NCBI RefSeq assembly: GCF_002902305.1
Contig: NZ_PPPX01000016.1
Coordinates: 41,701-105,700, forward strand
From: Staphylococcus argensis
Lineage (GTDB): Bacteria; Bacillota; Bacilli; Staphylococcales; Staphylococcaceae
Direction of reading: 5' to 3'
DNA: 64,000 nucleotides
In this document: positions 47,033-56,900 of the stretch, in pieces
Layout of the letters: each line of letters opens with the position of its first letter
Position numbering within the stretch: the first letter of the stretch is position 1
Program-made: the position numbers and the translations under genes
The notes under the pieces: model-generated
What the model was told of the DNA's origin: nothing
The model's database searches: none
Seen by the model: the letters and a program-made list of their open reading frames with translations, nothing else

Positions 47033-47562
47033 AGATATCCACCTTCCTGAAATTCGGACACTATTATCTTGCAGCGAAACGACAAACGGGGCAGGTTGTT
47101 TGTGGAAACGCGAAGTCACGTCTCTCTTTCGCCACAAAAAAATAGCGTTCCTATACAATATCTTTATTCAACTCTTTTACAATGTTGACGCTAATTATAA
47201 TCGAGTTGCTTTCAGTTCTATTTTACTACTTTGTAGGATAGATTACAAAGGTTAAATTTATCATTTCACGTCTAATAGAACTATTTTCATTTACCATTTT
47301 AAAGGATAACAATTCAAATGTAAATCTTAAGAATTATGCCCTATTAAAATCGAGAACGACATTAAATTTAACACAACTCTTAACGAAATTTTTCGAATAC
47401 TTTTGTTAGGTATCTCTATCTAAGTATGTTATAGTTTCTTTGTTAAAACTTTAACCGTTGCGTACGAGACTCAAACATGCAACTTATAGAATCAGATTAT
47501 TTTTTACAGAATATTTAAACATCAAGTGCTAGAAACGGATTAGACTAAAGGGAGTATTTTTA
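47033..47562. other. Divergent promoter region
   Basis: About 530 AT-rich bases between mqo and the acyl-CoA synthetase gene. A TATAGT-like -10 lies near 47430. No gene, repeat or CRE of good quality was seen. Confidence 0.5.
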
Positions 47563-49155
47563 ATGAAGAAAACGGACTTGATTGCACCGGAACAATACAA
47601 CATTGTCTCCGAGATTGAGCAATACGCAGAACAAGCTGACAAGAAGGCGCTCATCTATCACGATGACGAAGGCCACCAAACGACAGTGACCTACTCAGAA
47701 CTCATCGCTGGCGCAAACCAATATGGCCACGTCTTCAAAGCGCACGGTCTCAAGAAAGGTGACAAGCTACTCATCCTCATGCCACGCTCTATCGAGACTT
47801 ACTATCTCTATATCGCTGCGCTGAAATTAGGTGTCATCGTTATTCCTGGATCAGAGATGTTGCGCACGAAAGACTTACAGTACCGTATCCAACATGGTGA
47901 AGTTACTGCAGTTGCTTCAGTCGATGTCGGCGCTGACCAATTCGAGCGTGTTGATGGCATCGATCACGTGACGAAATTTATCATCGGACAGCCGCGTGAC
48001 AACTGGATTGACCTCACAGGTGAAGCACAAGACCAAAGCACTGAACTAGAGACAATTCAAACCCATCGCGATGATGTCGCCTTTTTACCGTATACATCAG
48101 GAACGACAGGCAACCCGAAAGCCGTCATTCACACACATGGTTGGGGTTATGCTCACTTACAAATGGCGCCGAAACACTGGCTATGTATCGAAGAAGATGA
48201 TTTAGTGTGGGCCACAGCTGCACCGGGTTGGCAGAAATGGGTGTGGAGTCCTTTCCTATCAATCATGGGTACAGGCGCGACTGCTTTTATCTACAATGGT
48301 CGATTCAACGCCGAAACTTATCTCAAACTACTTCAAGACAACCACATCAACGTGCTCTGCTGTACGCCAACTGAATATCGTATCATGTCCAAGTTAGAGA
48401 ATCTGACGGACTACGACCTCAGTCACTTGCACAGCGCGGTTTCTGCTGGTGAGCCACTTAACCGTGAAGTAATTGATCAATTCCGCGACAATTTCAATCT
48501 CTCTGTTCGCGATGGTTACGGTCAAACTGAAAGTACATTGCTCATCGGCTTCTTGAAAGAGACAGCGTTAAGACCTGGCGCGATGGGTAAAGCGATTCCT
48601 GGCAGTGAGACATGTGTCGTCGATGATGATGGCAATCCTGTTCCGCCGAATACCGTGGGCAATATCGCAGTACCACTCGATCTACCTGCGCTCTTCCACG
48701 GTTATTACAAGGATCCTGAACGTACGAAAGCGCCTCAACGTGGGGACTACTACATCACAGGTGACCAAGCGTACATGGATGAGGACGGTTACTTCTGGTT
48801 TGACGGTCGTAAAGACGACATCATTATTAGTTCAGGTTACACAATTGGACCTTTCGAGGTAGAGGATTCACTCATCAAGCATCCTGACGTGAAAGAGTGC
48901 GCAGTTGTAGCAAGCCCGCATGAGTTGCGTGGTAATATCGTCAAAGCGTTTATCATTCCACAAGACGGTGTAGCACGTGATGACACTACGGTTAAAAAGC
49001 TACAGAATTACGTGAAGCAAGATGTTGCACCGTACAAATATCCTCGTGCTATCGAATTTGTCGATGACTTACCAAAGACCAATTCAGGTAAAATTCGTCG
49101 TGTTGAACTACGCGATTTAGAACAACGCCGTTATGACGAACAACATCGTTCTTAA
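47563..49155 (+). CDS. AMP-forming acyl-CoA synthetase
   Basis: Adenylate-forming enzyme of 530 residues activating a short- or medium-chain carboxylic acid to its CoA ester. Core motifs in order are LPYTSGTTGNPKAVIHTHG (P-loop), DGYGQTES, ITGDQAYMDEDGYFWFDGRKDD and PKTNSGKIRR with the C-terminal catalytic lysine. Overall architecture matches acetyl-CoA synthetase-like/AcsM-type enzymes. GGGAG precedes the ATG. Single gene with a good terminator. Divergent from mqo. Substrate not determined. Confidence 0.9.
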   Translation: MKKTDLIAPEQYNIVSEIEQYAEQADKKALIYHDDEGHQTTVTYSELIAGANQYGHVFKAHGLKKGDKLLILMPRSIETYYLYIAALKLGVIVIPGSEMLRTKDLQYRIQHGEVTAVASVDVGADQFERVDGIDHVTKFIIGQPRDNWIDLTGEAQDQSTELETIQTHRDDVAFLPYTSGTTGNPKAVIHTHGWGYAHLQMAPKHWLCIEEDDLVWATAAPGWQKWVWSPFLSIMGTGATAFIYNGRFNAETYLKLLQDNHINVLCCTPTEYRIMSKLENLTDYDLSHLHSAVSAGEPLNREVIDQFRDNFNLSVRDGYGQTESTLLIGFLKETALRPGAMGKAIPGSETCVVDDDGNPVPPNTVGNIAVPLDLPALFHGYYKDPERTKAPQRGDYYITGDQAYMDEDGYFWFDGRKDDIIISSGYTIGPFEVEDSLIKHPDVKECAVVASPHELRGNIVKAFIIPQDGVARDDTTVKKLQNYVKQDVAPYKYPRAIEFVDDLPKTNSGKIRRVELRDLEQRRYDEQHRS

Positions 49156-49163
49156 ATAGATTA

Positions 49164-49196
49164 AACCCCGCCATCGCTTGAATGGCGGGATATTTT
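49164..49196 (+). terminator. Terminator of the acyl-CoA synthetase gene
   Basis: CCCGCCAT pairs with ATGGCGGG around CGCTTGA, followed by ATATTTTG. Confidence 0.8.
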
Positions 49197-49258
49197 GTAT
49201 TGAATACGGTGAATGATAGCGAGCGTACCTTGCCCGTAAACCTGCAAAGTGATGATCC

Positions 49259-49320
49259 TATTCGTGCACAAACTTACAAAGTCGCGTCACTATTCGTGCA
49301 CAAGCTTACAAAGCCGCTTC
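49259..49320. repeat. 31-bp direct repeat, two copies
   Basis: CTATTCGTGCACAA-CTTACAAAG-CGC recurs with a 31-bp period and three or four differences, between convergent genes. No function apparent. Confidence 0.6.
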
Positions 49321-49377
49321 TTTACTCAATATCAACGCGCCTGACCACTTTAATCGCTCTTCTGTAACGTCGCGTCC

Positions 49378-50391
49378 CTACTCACTCACTTGAATCACAA
49401 TCTTACCTTTCGCATGACCTTGTTCAGAGTATTCCAACGCACCTTGTGTTTCATTGAAGTGGAAGACTTTATCGACGATAGGTTGAATCTTGCCTTCTTC
49501 TACTAAAGACTTGATCTTCTTAAGTTGGTCACCGCTCGGATGCATAAAGAGAAATTCATAATTAGTACCAGTCTGACGCGCCTTTTTATTCAACTTACGA
49601 GACGCAAATTGGAAGAGTTTCTGCTTCGCCCAACCGAGCTTCATCTCACGCGCCACACGTTCAGTTGGCATACCAGAAATTGAAGCGACCGTTCCACCTT
49701 TTTTCAAAATATCGAAAGCCTTGTCTAAATTCTCTCCGCCTAACGTATCAAAGACGCCATCATAATCGGATAAGACTTGTGAGAAATCGTGTTCTTTATA
49801 ATTAATAATGTCGTCAGCACCTAACGACTTCACGAGTTCAACGCCACGGTCACTCACCGTCGTCGCAACATGTAAATCCATCGCTTTCGCCAATTGAATC
49901 GCAAACGTTCCAACGCCGCCTGACCCAGCTTGAATCAACACTTTCTGTCCGGCCTGTAAATGCATCATTTCGTTCAACGCCTGATACGCCGTCAAACCTA
50001 CAAGTGGAAGACTCGCCGCTTCCTCATAACTCAACCCTTCAGGCATTGGCGCAATCTCGCTCACATCAATCGCAATATATTCCGCAAACGTTCCAATCTT
50101 GTCTTTACGTGGGCGACCATAAACGTTGTCACCGACTTGATACTGGTCCACGCTAGAACCTACTGCTGTCACCACACCTGAGAAATCGTTTCCTAAGATA
50201 AGCGGAAAGTTAAATTTCAACAGTGGCTTCAACTTACCATCTCGAATCTTGAAATCAATTGGATTCACACTTGCCGCCTTTATCTTCACACGTACTTCAT
50301 TCTGCCCTACTTCCGGCATTGGCATCGTCTGTTCATGAACAGGATTATTGCCATATTTATCTATCACCATCGCTTGCATCGTTTCAGACAT
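49378..50391 (-). CDS. Zinc-independent quinone oxidoreductase-like alcohol dehydrogenase
   Basis: MDR-family NADPH reductase of 337 residues. An N-terminal GroES-like domain (NPIDFKIRDG, LGNDFSGVV) is followed by the Rossmann domain with IQAGSGGVGTFAIQLAK. The zinc-binding cysteines of true alcohol dehydrogenases are missing, so it belongs with quinone or enone reductases. The ATG at 50391 follows AGAGGTGA. Single gene. Physiological substrate unknown. Confidence 0.85.
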   Translation of the reverse strand: MSETMQAMVIDKYGNNPVHEQTMPMPEVGQNEVRVKIKAASVNPIDFKIRDGKLKPLLKFNFPLILGNDFSGVVTAVGSSVDQYQVGDNVYGRPRKDKIGTFAEYIAIDVSEIAPMPEGLSYEEAASLPLVGLTAYQALNEMMHLQAGQKVLIQAGSGGVGTFAIQLAKAMDLHVATTVSDRGVELVKSLGADDIINYKEHDFSQVLSDYDGVFDTLGGENLDKAFDILKKGGTVASISGMPTERVAREMKLGWAKQKLFQFASRKLNKKARQTGTNYEFLFMHPSGDQLKKIKSLVEEGKIQPIVDKVFHFNETQGALEYSEQGHAKGKIVIQVSE

Positions 50392-50445
50392 CTGCGTCAC
50401 CTCTTCTATCAATAGTTATTCATATTATAGACGCATATGTCACTT

Positions 50446-51432
50446 TTAACCATTGATTCTAACTGTCGTTACTTCCTCCACAGGTTGGTAAAAGGTCATC
50501 TCATCCGCTTCCAATAACGACTCACTCATCTCCAGCTCAACAATTTGATTAGAGTAATAGTGCTTACAATACAACGTACGCGTCGTCAGATCGATTACCG
50601 TTTGATACATCGTGTAGTGAATCTCTTCCCCGTCCGGACGCACAGCTCCTCTCGGAATACTCACCGCATCTAATATTTTAAAAGCAGACCAGAATGTCGC
50701 GGATTCTGGCATATCTGTCACTAAATTGTGTTTCAAATAAGTGGCACGGACGAAGCGCTCTGGAGAAGAAAATCCGCCGGGCAATCCTTGCGTACCACCC
50801 TCATTGCCATGCACATCAAAGGTCTCACTTCCAAAGGTATTCGGCTCGGGTTTGTAAGGCTTCAAGTGACTATAATTACGTAAATTCTCGTAATGCCACT
50901 CTAAACTTGGATTATTGGTTAGGACGCCTAGTGGATTGTCATTGATCTTCAACTTACCTTCGACAAACATCAATTCCACAGAACGTCCTGTCGCGTCTGC
51001 AATATGATAATGCAACGGCGGAACTTCACCGATATCATCAAGTTTGTATGCTACTACGTTCACTTGATTAGCGTGTTTCTCGAGTTCGGCGATATCTTTG
51101 TTGTAACCTAAGACCCAATTCAATACTTCACTTGGCGCAATATTAATCTTACCTTCCACTATTTCTGTCGCATAAGAACTATTTCCTCGGAAATATTGAT
51201 TCGAAGCTGCAAGGCCATGTTCGTTCACCCCATCGCCAAAGATGAAACCATCCATCTGACAGCCTGTGCCCATAAAGCCATACAACGTCTTACCTTTGTA
51301 GTCCACACGAGACTCCCAGTAGTGACGACGCGGCGAAATCGCTGGCTGCCCCTCAAGATGATGCACGAAATCCATCGTACGCGCAAACAACACATGCTGA
51401 TCTTGAGTCGTTAACGTTAACCCTGTACACAT
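50446..51432 (-). CDS. Choloylglycine hydrolase family (bile salt hydrolase/penicillin V acylase-like)
   Basis: Ntn hydrolase of about 328 residues cleaving a linear amide bond. The start decides function: the ATG at 51432 gives Met-Cys-Thr-Gly, so Met removal exposes Cys as the N-terminal nucleophile; the upstream ATG at 51438 would bury it. An AAAGGA fits either. Other active-site positions are visible: FARTMDF (Arg, Asp), NEHGLAASN, VLTNNPSLEWHYENL and SPERFVRATYL (Arg). It follows an AEC carrier gene by about 10-15 bp and is certainly in the same transcript. Whether it acts on bile salts, penicillin V or acyl-homoserine lactones cannot be told. Confidence 0.88.
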   Translation of the reverse strand: MCTGLTLTTQDQHVLFARTMDFVHHLEGQPAISPRRHYWESRVDYKGKTLYGFMGTGCQMDGFIFGDGVNEHGLAASNQYFRGNSSYATEIVEGKINIAPSEVLNWVLGYNKDIAELEKHANQVNVVAYKLDDIGEVPPLHYHIADATGRSVELMFVEGKLKINDNPLGVLTNNPSLEWHYENLRNYSHLKPYKPEPNTFGSETFDVHGNEGGTQGLPGGFSSPERFVRATYLKHNLVTDMPESATFWSAFKILDAVSIPRGAVRPDGEEIHYTMYQTVIDLTTRTLYCKHYYSNQIVELEMSESLLEADEMTFYQPVEEVTTVRING

Positions 51433-51447
51433 AGACATCTTTCCTTT

Positions 51448-52356
51448 CTAAAAAATGATTTGTGATAAATAGATAACCGCTACTACGGTAATCGCACTTA
51501 ATAAAGTTGAAATAAAGACGAGTTGTGCTGCAAGTTCTGGATAATTATCATATTCTTGCGCAATCACTGAACTATTCACTGAAGTTGGCATAGCTGAAGC
51601 AATAAATAATGCTTGTGCAATCATGCCATGGAAACCTAACACGTAGATAATGACGAGCGCGATGATAGGTCGAATAATGATGTAGAAATACGCAGCCGTC
51701 CATTTGAAAGTAAATTTAAAGCGCGCAATTTGAGCACCTAGTAAGATCAACGCGATAGGAATCATTGCTTGAGCTAAGTAATTCAAAGGTGTCCATGCAA
51801 ATTTCGGTATAGGTAGATTCGCATAGTTAAAGATGATGGCCAGAACTAACGCATACAGAATCGGCATTTTGAAATAACCAAGTAACGCTTTTAACTTCCC
51901 TACCTGCACGGACTGAATCGCAAATATTCCGTAAGTGAAAGTGAAGAGATTCTGCAACGTCAGGACAATGACTTGCGCTGACATCGCTAATGCGTCGCCT
52001 TTAAAGACGATGTCGTTGACCGGCGCGCCATAGTTTCCAGAATTGAAGAACAGCACACTGTTATTGAGCGTTGTAGCTTTCGCTGGATTGAGTTTTAATA
52101 CTGCTGAGAGTACTTTTACAATGAGATAAAGCACCAGAACATAGAGCCCAAAGAAGACTGCAATATATAAGAGAAGGCTCGGATTCAGCGTCGTCTTGTA
52201 GAACTTTACAAAGATAAAGCCTGGCACGAAGACGTAAATATTGAGCTTCGCAAGCGTGCCTAAATGTAGATCGAACTTAATATGTAAGATGTAGCCCAAA
52301 CCGATTAGGATAAATATCGGTACGAGAACTGTTACAAGTATTGAAACCATTGCCAT
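51448..52356 (-). CDS. AEC-family transporter
   Basis: Membrane carrier of about 302 residues with ten hydrophobic segments, of the auxin efflux carrier family, whose bacterial members export or import carboxylates such as malate. Recognisable are VPIFILIGLGYIL in segment 1, FFNSGNYGAPV, and the C-terminal ASAMPTSVNSSVIAQEYD. The ATG at 52356 has AAAGGGGC upstream. It leads an operon with the choloylglycine-hydrolase-like gene. A GAAAGCGCTTTAAT string at 52383-52396 resembles a CRE with two mismatches. Confidence 0.82.
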   Translation of the reverse strand: MAMVSILVTVLVPIFILIGLGYILHIKFDLHLGTLAKLNIYVFVPGFIFVKFYKTTLNPSLLLYIAVFFGLYVLVLYLIVKVLSAVLKLNPAKATTLNNSVLFFNSGNYGAPVNDIVFKGDALAMSAQVIVLTLQNLFTFTYGIFAIQSVQVGKLKALLGYFKMPILYALVLAIIFNYANLPIPKFAWTPLNYLAQAMIPIALILLGAQIARFKFTFKWTAAYFYIIIRPIIALVIIYVLGFHGMIAQALFIASAMPTSVNSSVIAQEYDNYPELAAQLVFISTLLSAITVVAVIYLSQIIF

Positions 52357-52550
52357 ATACGGTCGCCCCTTTATCATCGCGAGAAAGCGCTTTAATGATT
52401 ACCTATTATGATACGGGATATTGAACGGTTTGAATACCCATGTGAGTTTGAAAAAACGTAGTAAATAAAAATTTATATAAAGTATGTAGGCGCGAGGACT
52501 TTTCTGCAGAATTTGAATTCCTTTTAAGCAAAGTCGCTTTAAACGCGAAA

Positions 52551-52592
52551 AAAATCCGCTAACCCAAGTTTAAAACTCGAATTAGCGGATAA
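52551..52592 (-). terminator. Terminator of the CHAP amidase gene
   Basis: ATCCGCTAA pairs with TTAGCGGAT over an inner GTTT-AAAC helix, with a T-run on the minus strand. Confidence 0.75.
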
Positions 52593-52607
52593 GATGAGAC
52601 TAACAAC

Positions 52608-53426
52608 TTATTTAATGTAGTTGTAAGAACCAGCTTGGCTAGCTGAGATTGTACGTGAAGTTACAACACCAGGGCCATGACCGTAGTTCATTTCTGAAAC
52701 TTTAACTGAACCGTCATTGTTAACGTTCTCAACGTAAGCTACGTGACCAAAGCCACCTTGAGATGTTTGCATGATTGCACCTTGCTTAGGTGAGTTGTCT
52801 ACAGTGTAACCTGATTGAGCTGCTGCGTTAGCCCAGTTCTTAGCGTCGCCCCAAGTTGAACCAATCTTGCCACCTACTTTGTCATATACATAGTAAGTAC
52901 ATTGACCAGAAGTGTAAAGGTTTGAACCAGAACCAGATTTACCTGCGAATGCAGCGCCACCTTTATTGCTTGAAGGTGCAGATTGAGTAGTTACTTTCAC
53001 GTTGTTGCTTGAAGTGCTTTGTGTATTGTAAGTAGCACCTTTACCACCAGTAGTGTTGTTGTTAGCTGTGTAAGATTGTGGTTGGTAGTTAGTGTTGTTA
53101 TTTGTTGTATAGTTATAGCTGTAATTATTGTTATTAGTGTAATTGTAGTTGTAGTTATTGTTGTTTACATTATTGTAGTTATAGCTAGTTGCTTGTTGTG
53201 CTTGACCTTGTTGCGCTTGTGGTGCTTGGCTTGGGCTCCAGTTACCTTGCCAAGTGTAGTGATAGTTGCCTTGTTGGTCAATTGTGTAGTGATAGCTATA
53301 TGACATTGGATCATTTGGATTATATCCATTATTTGTATTCTCCGCTGCGTCAGCGTCATGATGTGCGAAAGCTAATGCCGCGATACCTGCAGAAGCGATT
53401 GATGCTGTAGCGATTTTTTTATTCAT
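52608..53426 (-). CDS. ssaA: SsaA-type secreted CHAP amidase
   Basis: Secreted peptidoglycan hydrolase of 272 residues. Signal peptide to about residue 28 (ending DADAAEN), a linker with [19 protein letters not shown], then an Asn/Tyr-rich stretch of YNYN-type repeats (81-120), and a C-terminal CHAP domain with Cys176 ([10 protein letters not shown]) and His228 ([10 protein letters not shown]). This is the standard organisation of staphylococcal SsaA. AGGAGG precedes the ATG. A WalR-like box lies about 140 bp upstream, consistent with the known WalKR control of ssaA in S. aureus. Confidence 0.92.
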   Translation of the reverse strand: MNKKIATASIASAGIAALAFAHHDADAAENTNNGYNPNDPMSYSYHYTIDQQGNYHYTWQGNWSPSQAPQAQQGQAQQATSYNYNNVNNNNYNYNYTNNNNYSYNYTTNNNTNYQPQSYTANNNTTGGKGATYNTQSTSSNNVKVTTQSAPSSNKGGAAFAGKSGSGSNLYTSGQCTYYVYDKVGGKIGSTWGDAKNWANAAAQSGYTVDNSPKQGAIMQTSQGGFGHVAYVENVNNDGSVKVSEMNYGHGPGVVTSRTISASQAGSYNYIK

Positions 53427-53564
53427 AATAAAATATCCTCCTAATGATTTCGTGAAATTTTGTTTCGTTTTTTGCTCTAACGTCTATATACAATAAGTGA
53501 ACTTTTTGTTTTCTTAATTAACGACAAGTCACACTCTAACAAACATACAAGGGTTTGTGGGCGA

Positions 53565-53581
53565 TGTTATTACTTTGTAAT
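53565..53581 (+). promoter_or_regulatory. WalR-like binding site
   Basis: TGTTAT-n5-TGTAAT matches the WalR consensus TGTWAH-n5-TGTWAH exactly, in the orientation opposite to ssaA transcription, 140 bp before its start. Confidence 0.5.
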
Positions 53582-53902
53582 TGATACATAATAAAGTGGC
53601 GCACTCTGTAATATTTCTGTCTTTTTCTGTAAAAGCTATAGCTACTGGCATGATGCATTTTTAGAAACCTTCTATTTTCGAAAGCGTTTTCACTATGTAA
53701 CATTTTTTCATTTAATTTTTCCTTGCTGCAATACATTATCCTGTCTTTTATGTATATCTTTAATCGTTTTTTCTATTTAAAATGAACCTCTAGCATTCAC
53801 CTTACGAGCTAAATTGCTATTTTTAAAAATAAACTTCCAGTATTCAGTTTGCGAGTTAAATTTCCTACCTTTTTTCACTAAAAATTCCTTTATATATGAA
53901 GA

Positions 53903-53930
53903 AAAAGAGTGCCAACCGAAGTTGACACTC
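53903..53930 (-). terminator. Terminator of the surface-protein gene
   Basis: GAGTGTCAAC pairs with GTTGGCACTC around a tetraloop, followed on the minus strand by a T5 run. Confidence 0.85.
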
Positions 53931-53965
53931 TGAAAACAATCCATTCATCTCAATGAGAGAATTTC

Positions 53966-56900
53966 TTATTTATCTTCTTTTTTACGTCTTCTACCAGCTA
54001 AGAACAATGCACCAAGTGCAGCGAATAAGCTACCGAAGATAGTACCACTGTTGTCAGTGTTACCAGTTTCTGGAAGAGCTTTCGCTTCAGATTTAGCGCC
54101 GTCTTTCGCTTCAGCATGTTTCATAGAGTCATCGTGACCTTTAGTCATGTCAGAGCCTTGAGTCATTGCTGGAGTAGAAGCGTGTTCAGTCATATCTCCT
54201 TTGTTCATATCTGAACCATGGTTATCCATTGGAGCTTGACCGTTATCATCTTTCTTAGGCATATCACAGTTGTTACCGTTCATATCTTTATCCGTAACTG
54301 TTACTACAGTTGGAGTTGAAGTATGACCGTATTGATCTTTCTCAACAACTGTTACTTTGTCGCCTGCTTTAAGATGTACATCTTCTGGTAAATCGATAGT
54401 CCAGTTACCATCTTTGTCTACTTTAGTAGTTAATGTCTTACCACATGGAGTAGTCAATTCGATTGTATTACCTGGTGTACCTTTACCACTTACTGTTTTA
54501 TCTCCTGTGTGTACAGGGTTAACAGTTGGTTGATGTGCAGTGTTTGCGTGATCTTGAACTGTTACTTTAGTTGGTGTTGAAGCATGACCGTATTTGTCTT
54601 TTTCAACAACTGTTACAGTATCGCCTGGTTTCAATGTAGTACCGTCTGGTAATTTGATTGTGAAGTTACCGTCTTTATCAACTGTTCCTGTCACTTTAGA
54701 GCCGTCTGGTAATGTTACTTCTACAGTGTTACCTGGTGTACCTTTACCGCTTACTGAAGTATCTCCACCGTGAATTGGATCAACTTGTGGTTGATGTGCT
54801 TCGTTCGCAGTGTCGCCTACTGTTACTTTAGTTGGTGTTGAAGCGTGACCATGTTTGTCTTTTTCAACTACAGTGATTTCTTGTCCTGGTTTCAATGTTA
54901 TACCATCTGGAACTTTCACTGTGAAGTTACCGTCTTTATCAACTGTACCTGTCACTTTAGAACCGTCTGGTAATGTTACTTCTACAGTGTTACCTGGCGT
55001 ACCTTTACCGTGTACTGTTTTATCTCCAGCTGTTACTGGGTCTACAGTTGGTTGATGTGCAGTATTTGGATAGTCGCCTACTGTTACTTCTGTTGGAGTA
55101 GAGCTATGACCATCTTTATCTTTCTCAACAACTGTTACTTTGTCGCCTGGTTTTAATTCTTTACCGTCTGGTAATTTCACTGTGAAGTTACCGTCTTTGT
55201 CAACTTCACCTGTTACTTTAGAACCATCAGGTAATGTTACCTCTACAGTATTACCTGGTGTACCTTTACCGCTTACTGAAGTATCTCCACCATGGATTGG
55301 ATCAACTTGTGGTTGATGTGCTTCGTTTGCAGTATCGCCAACAGTTACTTTAGTTGGTGTTGAAGCATGACCATGTTTGTCTTTTTCAACTACAGTGATT
55401 TCGTCACCTGGTTTTAATGTTGTACCATCTGGTACTTTCACTGTGAAGTTACCATTTTCGTCAACTTCACCTGTTACTACTGTACCGCCTGGTAATGTTA
55501 CTTCTACAGTGTTACCTGGCGTACCTTTACCATGTACTGTTTTGTCTCCAGCTGTTACTGGGTCTACAGTTGGTTGGTGAGCTGTGTTTGGATAATCTCC
55601 AACAGTTACTTCTGTTGCTGGTGATGTGTGACCATTGTGGTCTTTCTCAACAACTGTTACTTTATCGCCTGGTTTCAGTTCTGTACCGTCTGGAACTTTC
55701 ACTGTGAAGTGTCCATCTTCGTCAACTGTACCTGGGACTTTAGTGCCACCTGGAAGTGTAACTTCGACATCGTTACCTGGTGTACCTGTACCACCTACTG
55801 AAGTACCACCACCGTTGATTGGATCAACTTGTGGTTGATGTGCTGTGTTTTCAGTATCATTAACAATAACTTCTGTTGGTGCTGAAGTATGCTCGTGGTT
55901 GTCTTTCTCAACAACTGTCACTTTGTCACCTGGTTTCAAGTCTGTACCTTCTGGAACATTAACAGTCCATTTACCATTGTCATCTACAGTAGCTGTGCCA
56001 GTTGTATTATCAGGGAATGTCACTACAACAGTGTTGCCTGGTTGACCGTCGTGACCGCTAACAGTCTTATCGCCTGCTGTTACGTCATCAACTTGTGGCA
56101 TCTTAGTAGTGTCTTCAGCTGCTTTAGTTGTTACAGGAACGTTAACATGAGCAGTTGTGCCATCTGGGTAAGTTACTGTTACTGGTACGTTGACTGTACC
56201 TGCAGTGTTACCGTCTGGTAATTGTGCACCTTCATCAACTTTTACTGTCGGTGTACCTTTATCAGCTGGGAAGCCTGGTACTGTTACATGACTCTTAACG
56301 TCGTCTTCAGTAGTTGGTGTACCGAAATCTTTAGTGATTGGAGTAACTTCTGGTTCGTACGTATGTGCATCTGTAACTTTAACTGTTAATGAGTCTGCAG
56401 ATACGTCTCTATCATTAACTACTAATACTGCAGTGTAGTGATCGCCGTCTTTAGCATCAGCTGGAATTTCGAATGTACCTGCATCTTCTCCTTCTTTCAA
56501 TGAAGTGAAGTCAGGTGTCTTCTTAACAACTTTACCTTTGCTATCTCTCCACTCAACGTGTGTTGGAAGTGGTGATAAGATCTTACCTTCAAGATCGATG
56601 TGAGCGACATCACCAGGAGCTGCTGGTTTGTCAGTGTTATTGAAATCTACGATTGAAATTTCAACATCAGTTCTTGGAATAATTGCAAAGTGTACGTTGT
56701 ACCACATTGGATCCGCAACTAAGTTATGTGCTGGGATGGCTTGTGGTGTGAACAATGCGTTTGTATTTGGTGTTCTGAATTCTGGTGCAGTGTAAGAAGA
56801 GTAAGCGTTTTGGATAACGCCATCTTTATCCATTACATAACCGTAAAGGAAGTTAACATCTAACGCACCTTCAGGGAAACGTAATGTGTAGTGACCATCT

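Larger units (their letters stand above)
53427..53965. other. Regulatory intergenic region upstream of ssaA
   Basis: No gene seen. Holds a WalR-like box, a near-CRE (CGAAAGCGTTTTCA at 53679-53692, one mismatch), and two degenerate copies of a segment of about 45 bp at 53784-53877 (…CATTCACCTTACGAGCTAAA and …TATTCAGTTTGCGAGTTAAA) before the terminator of the surface-protein gene. Confidence 0.5.

Noticed and set aside
53019..53303. 94-codon frame opposite ssaA, very rich in valine and isoleucine
   Set aside because: It is the complement of the Asn/Tyr-rich YNYN repeat region and has no RBS.
54855..56221. Series of plus-strand frames opposite the surface-protein repeats
   Set aside because: They repeat with the 261-bp period of the real gene on the other strand, so they are shadows of the repeats.
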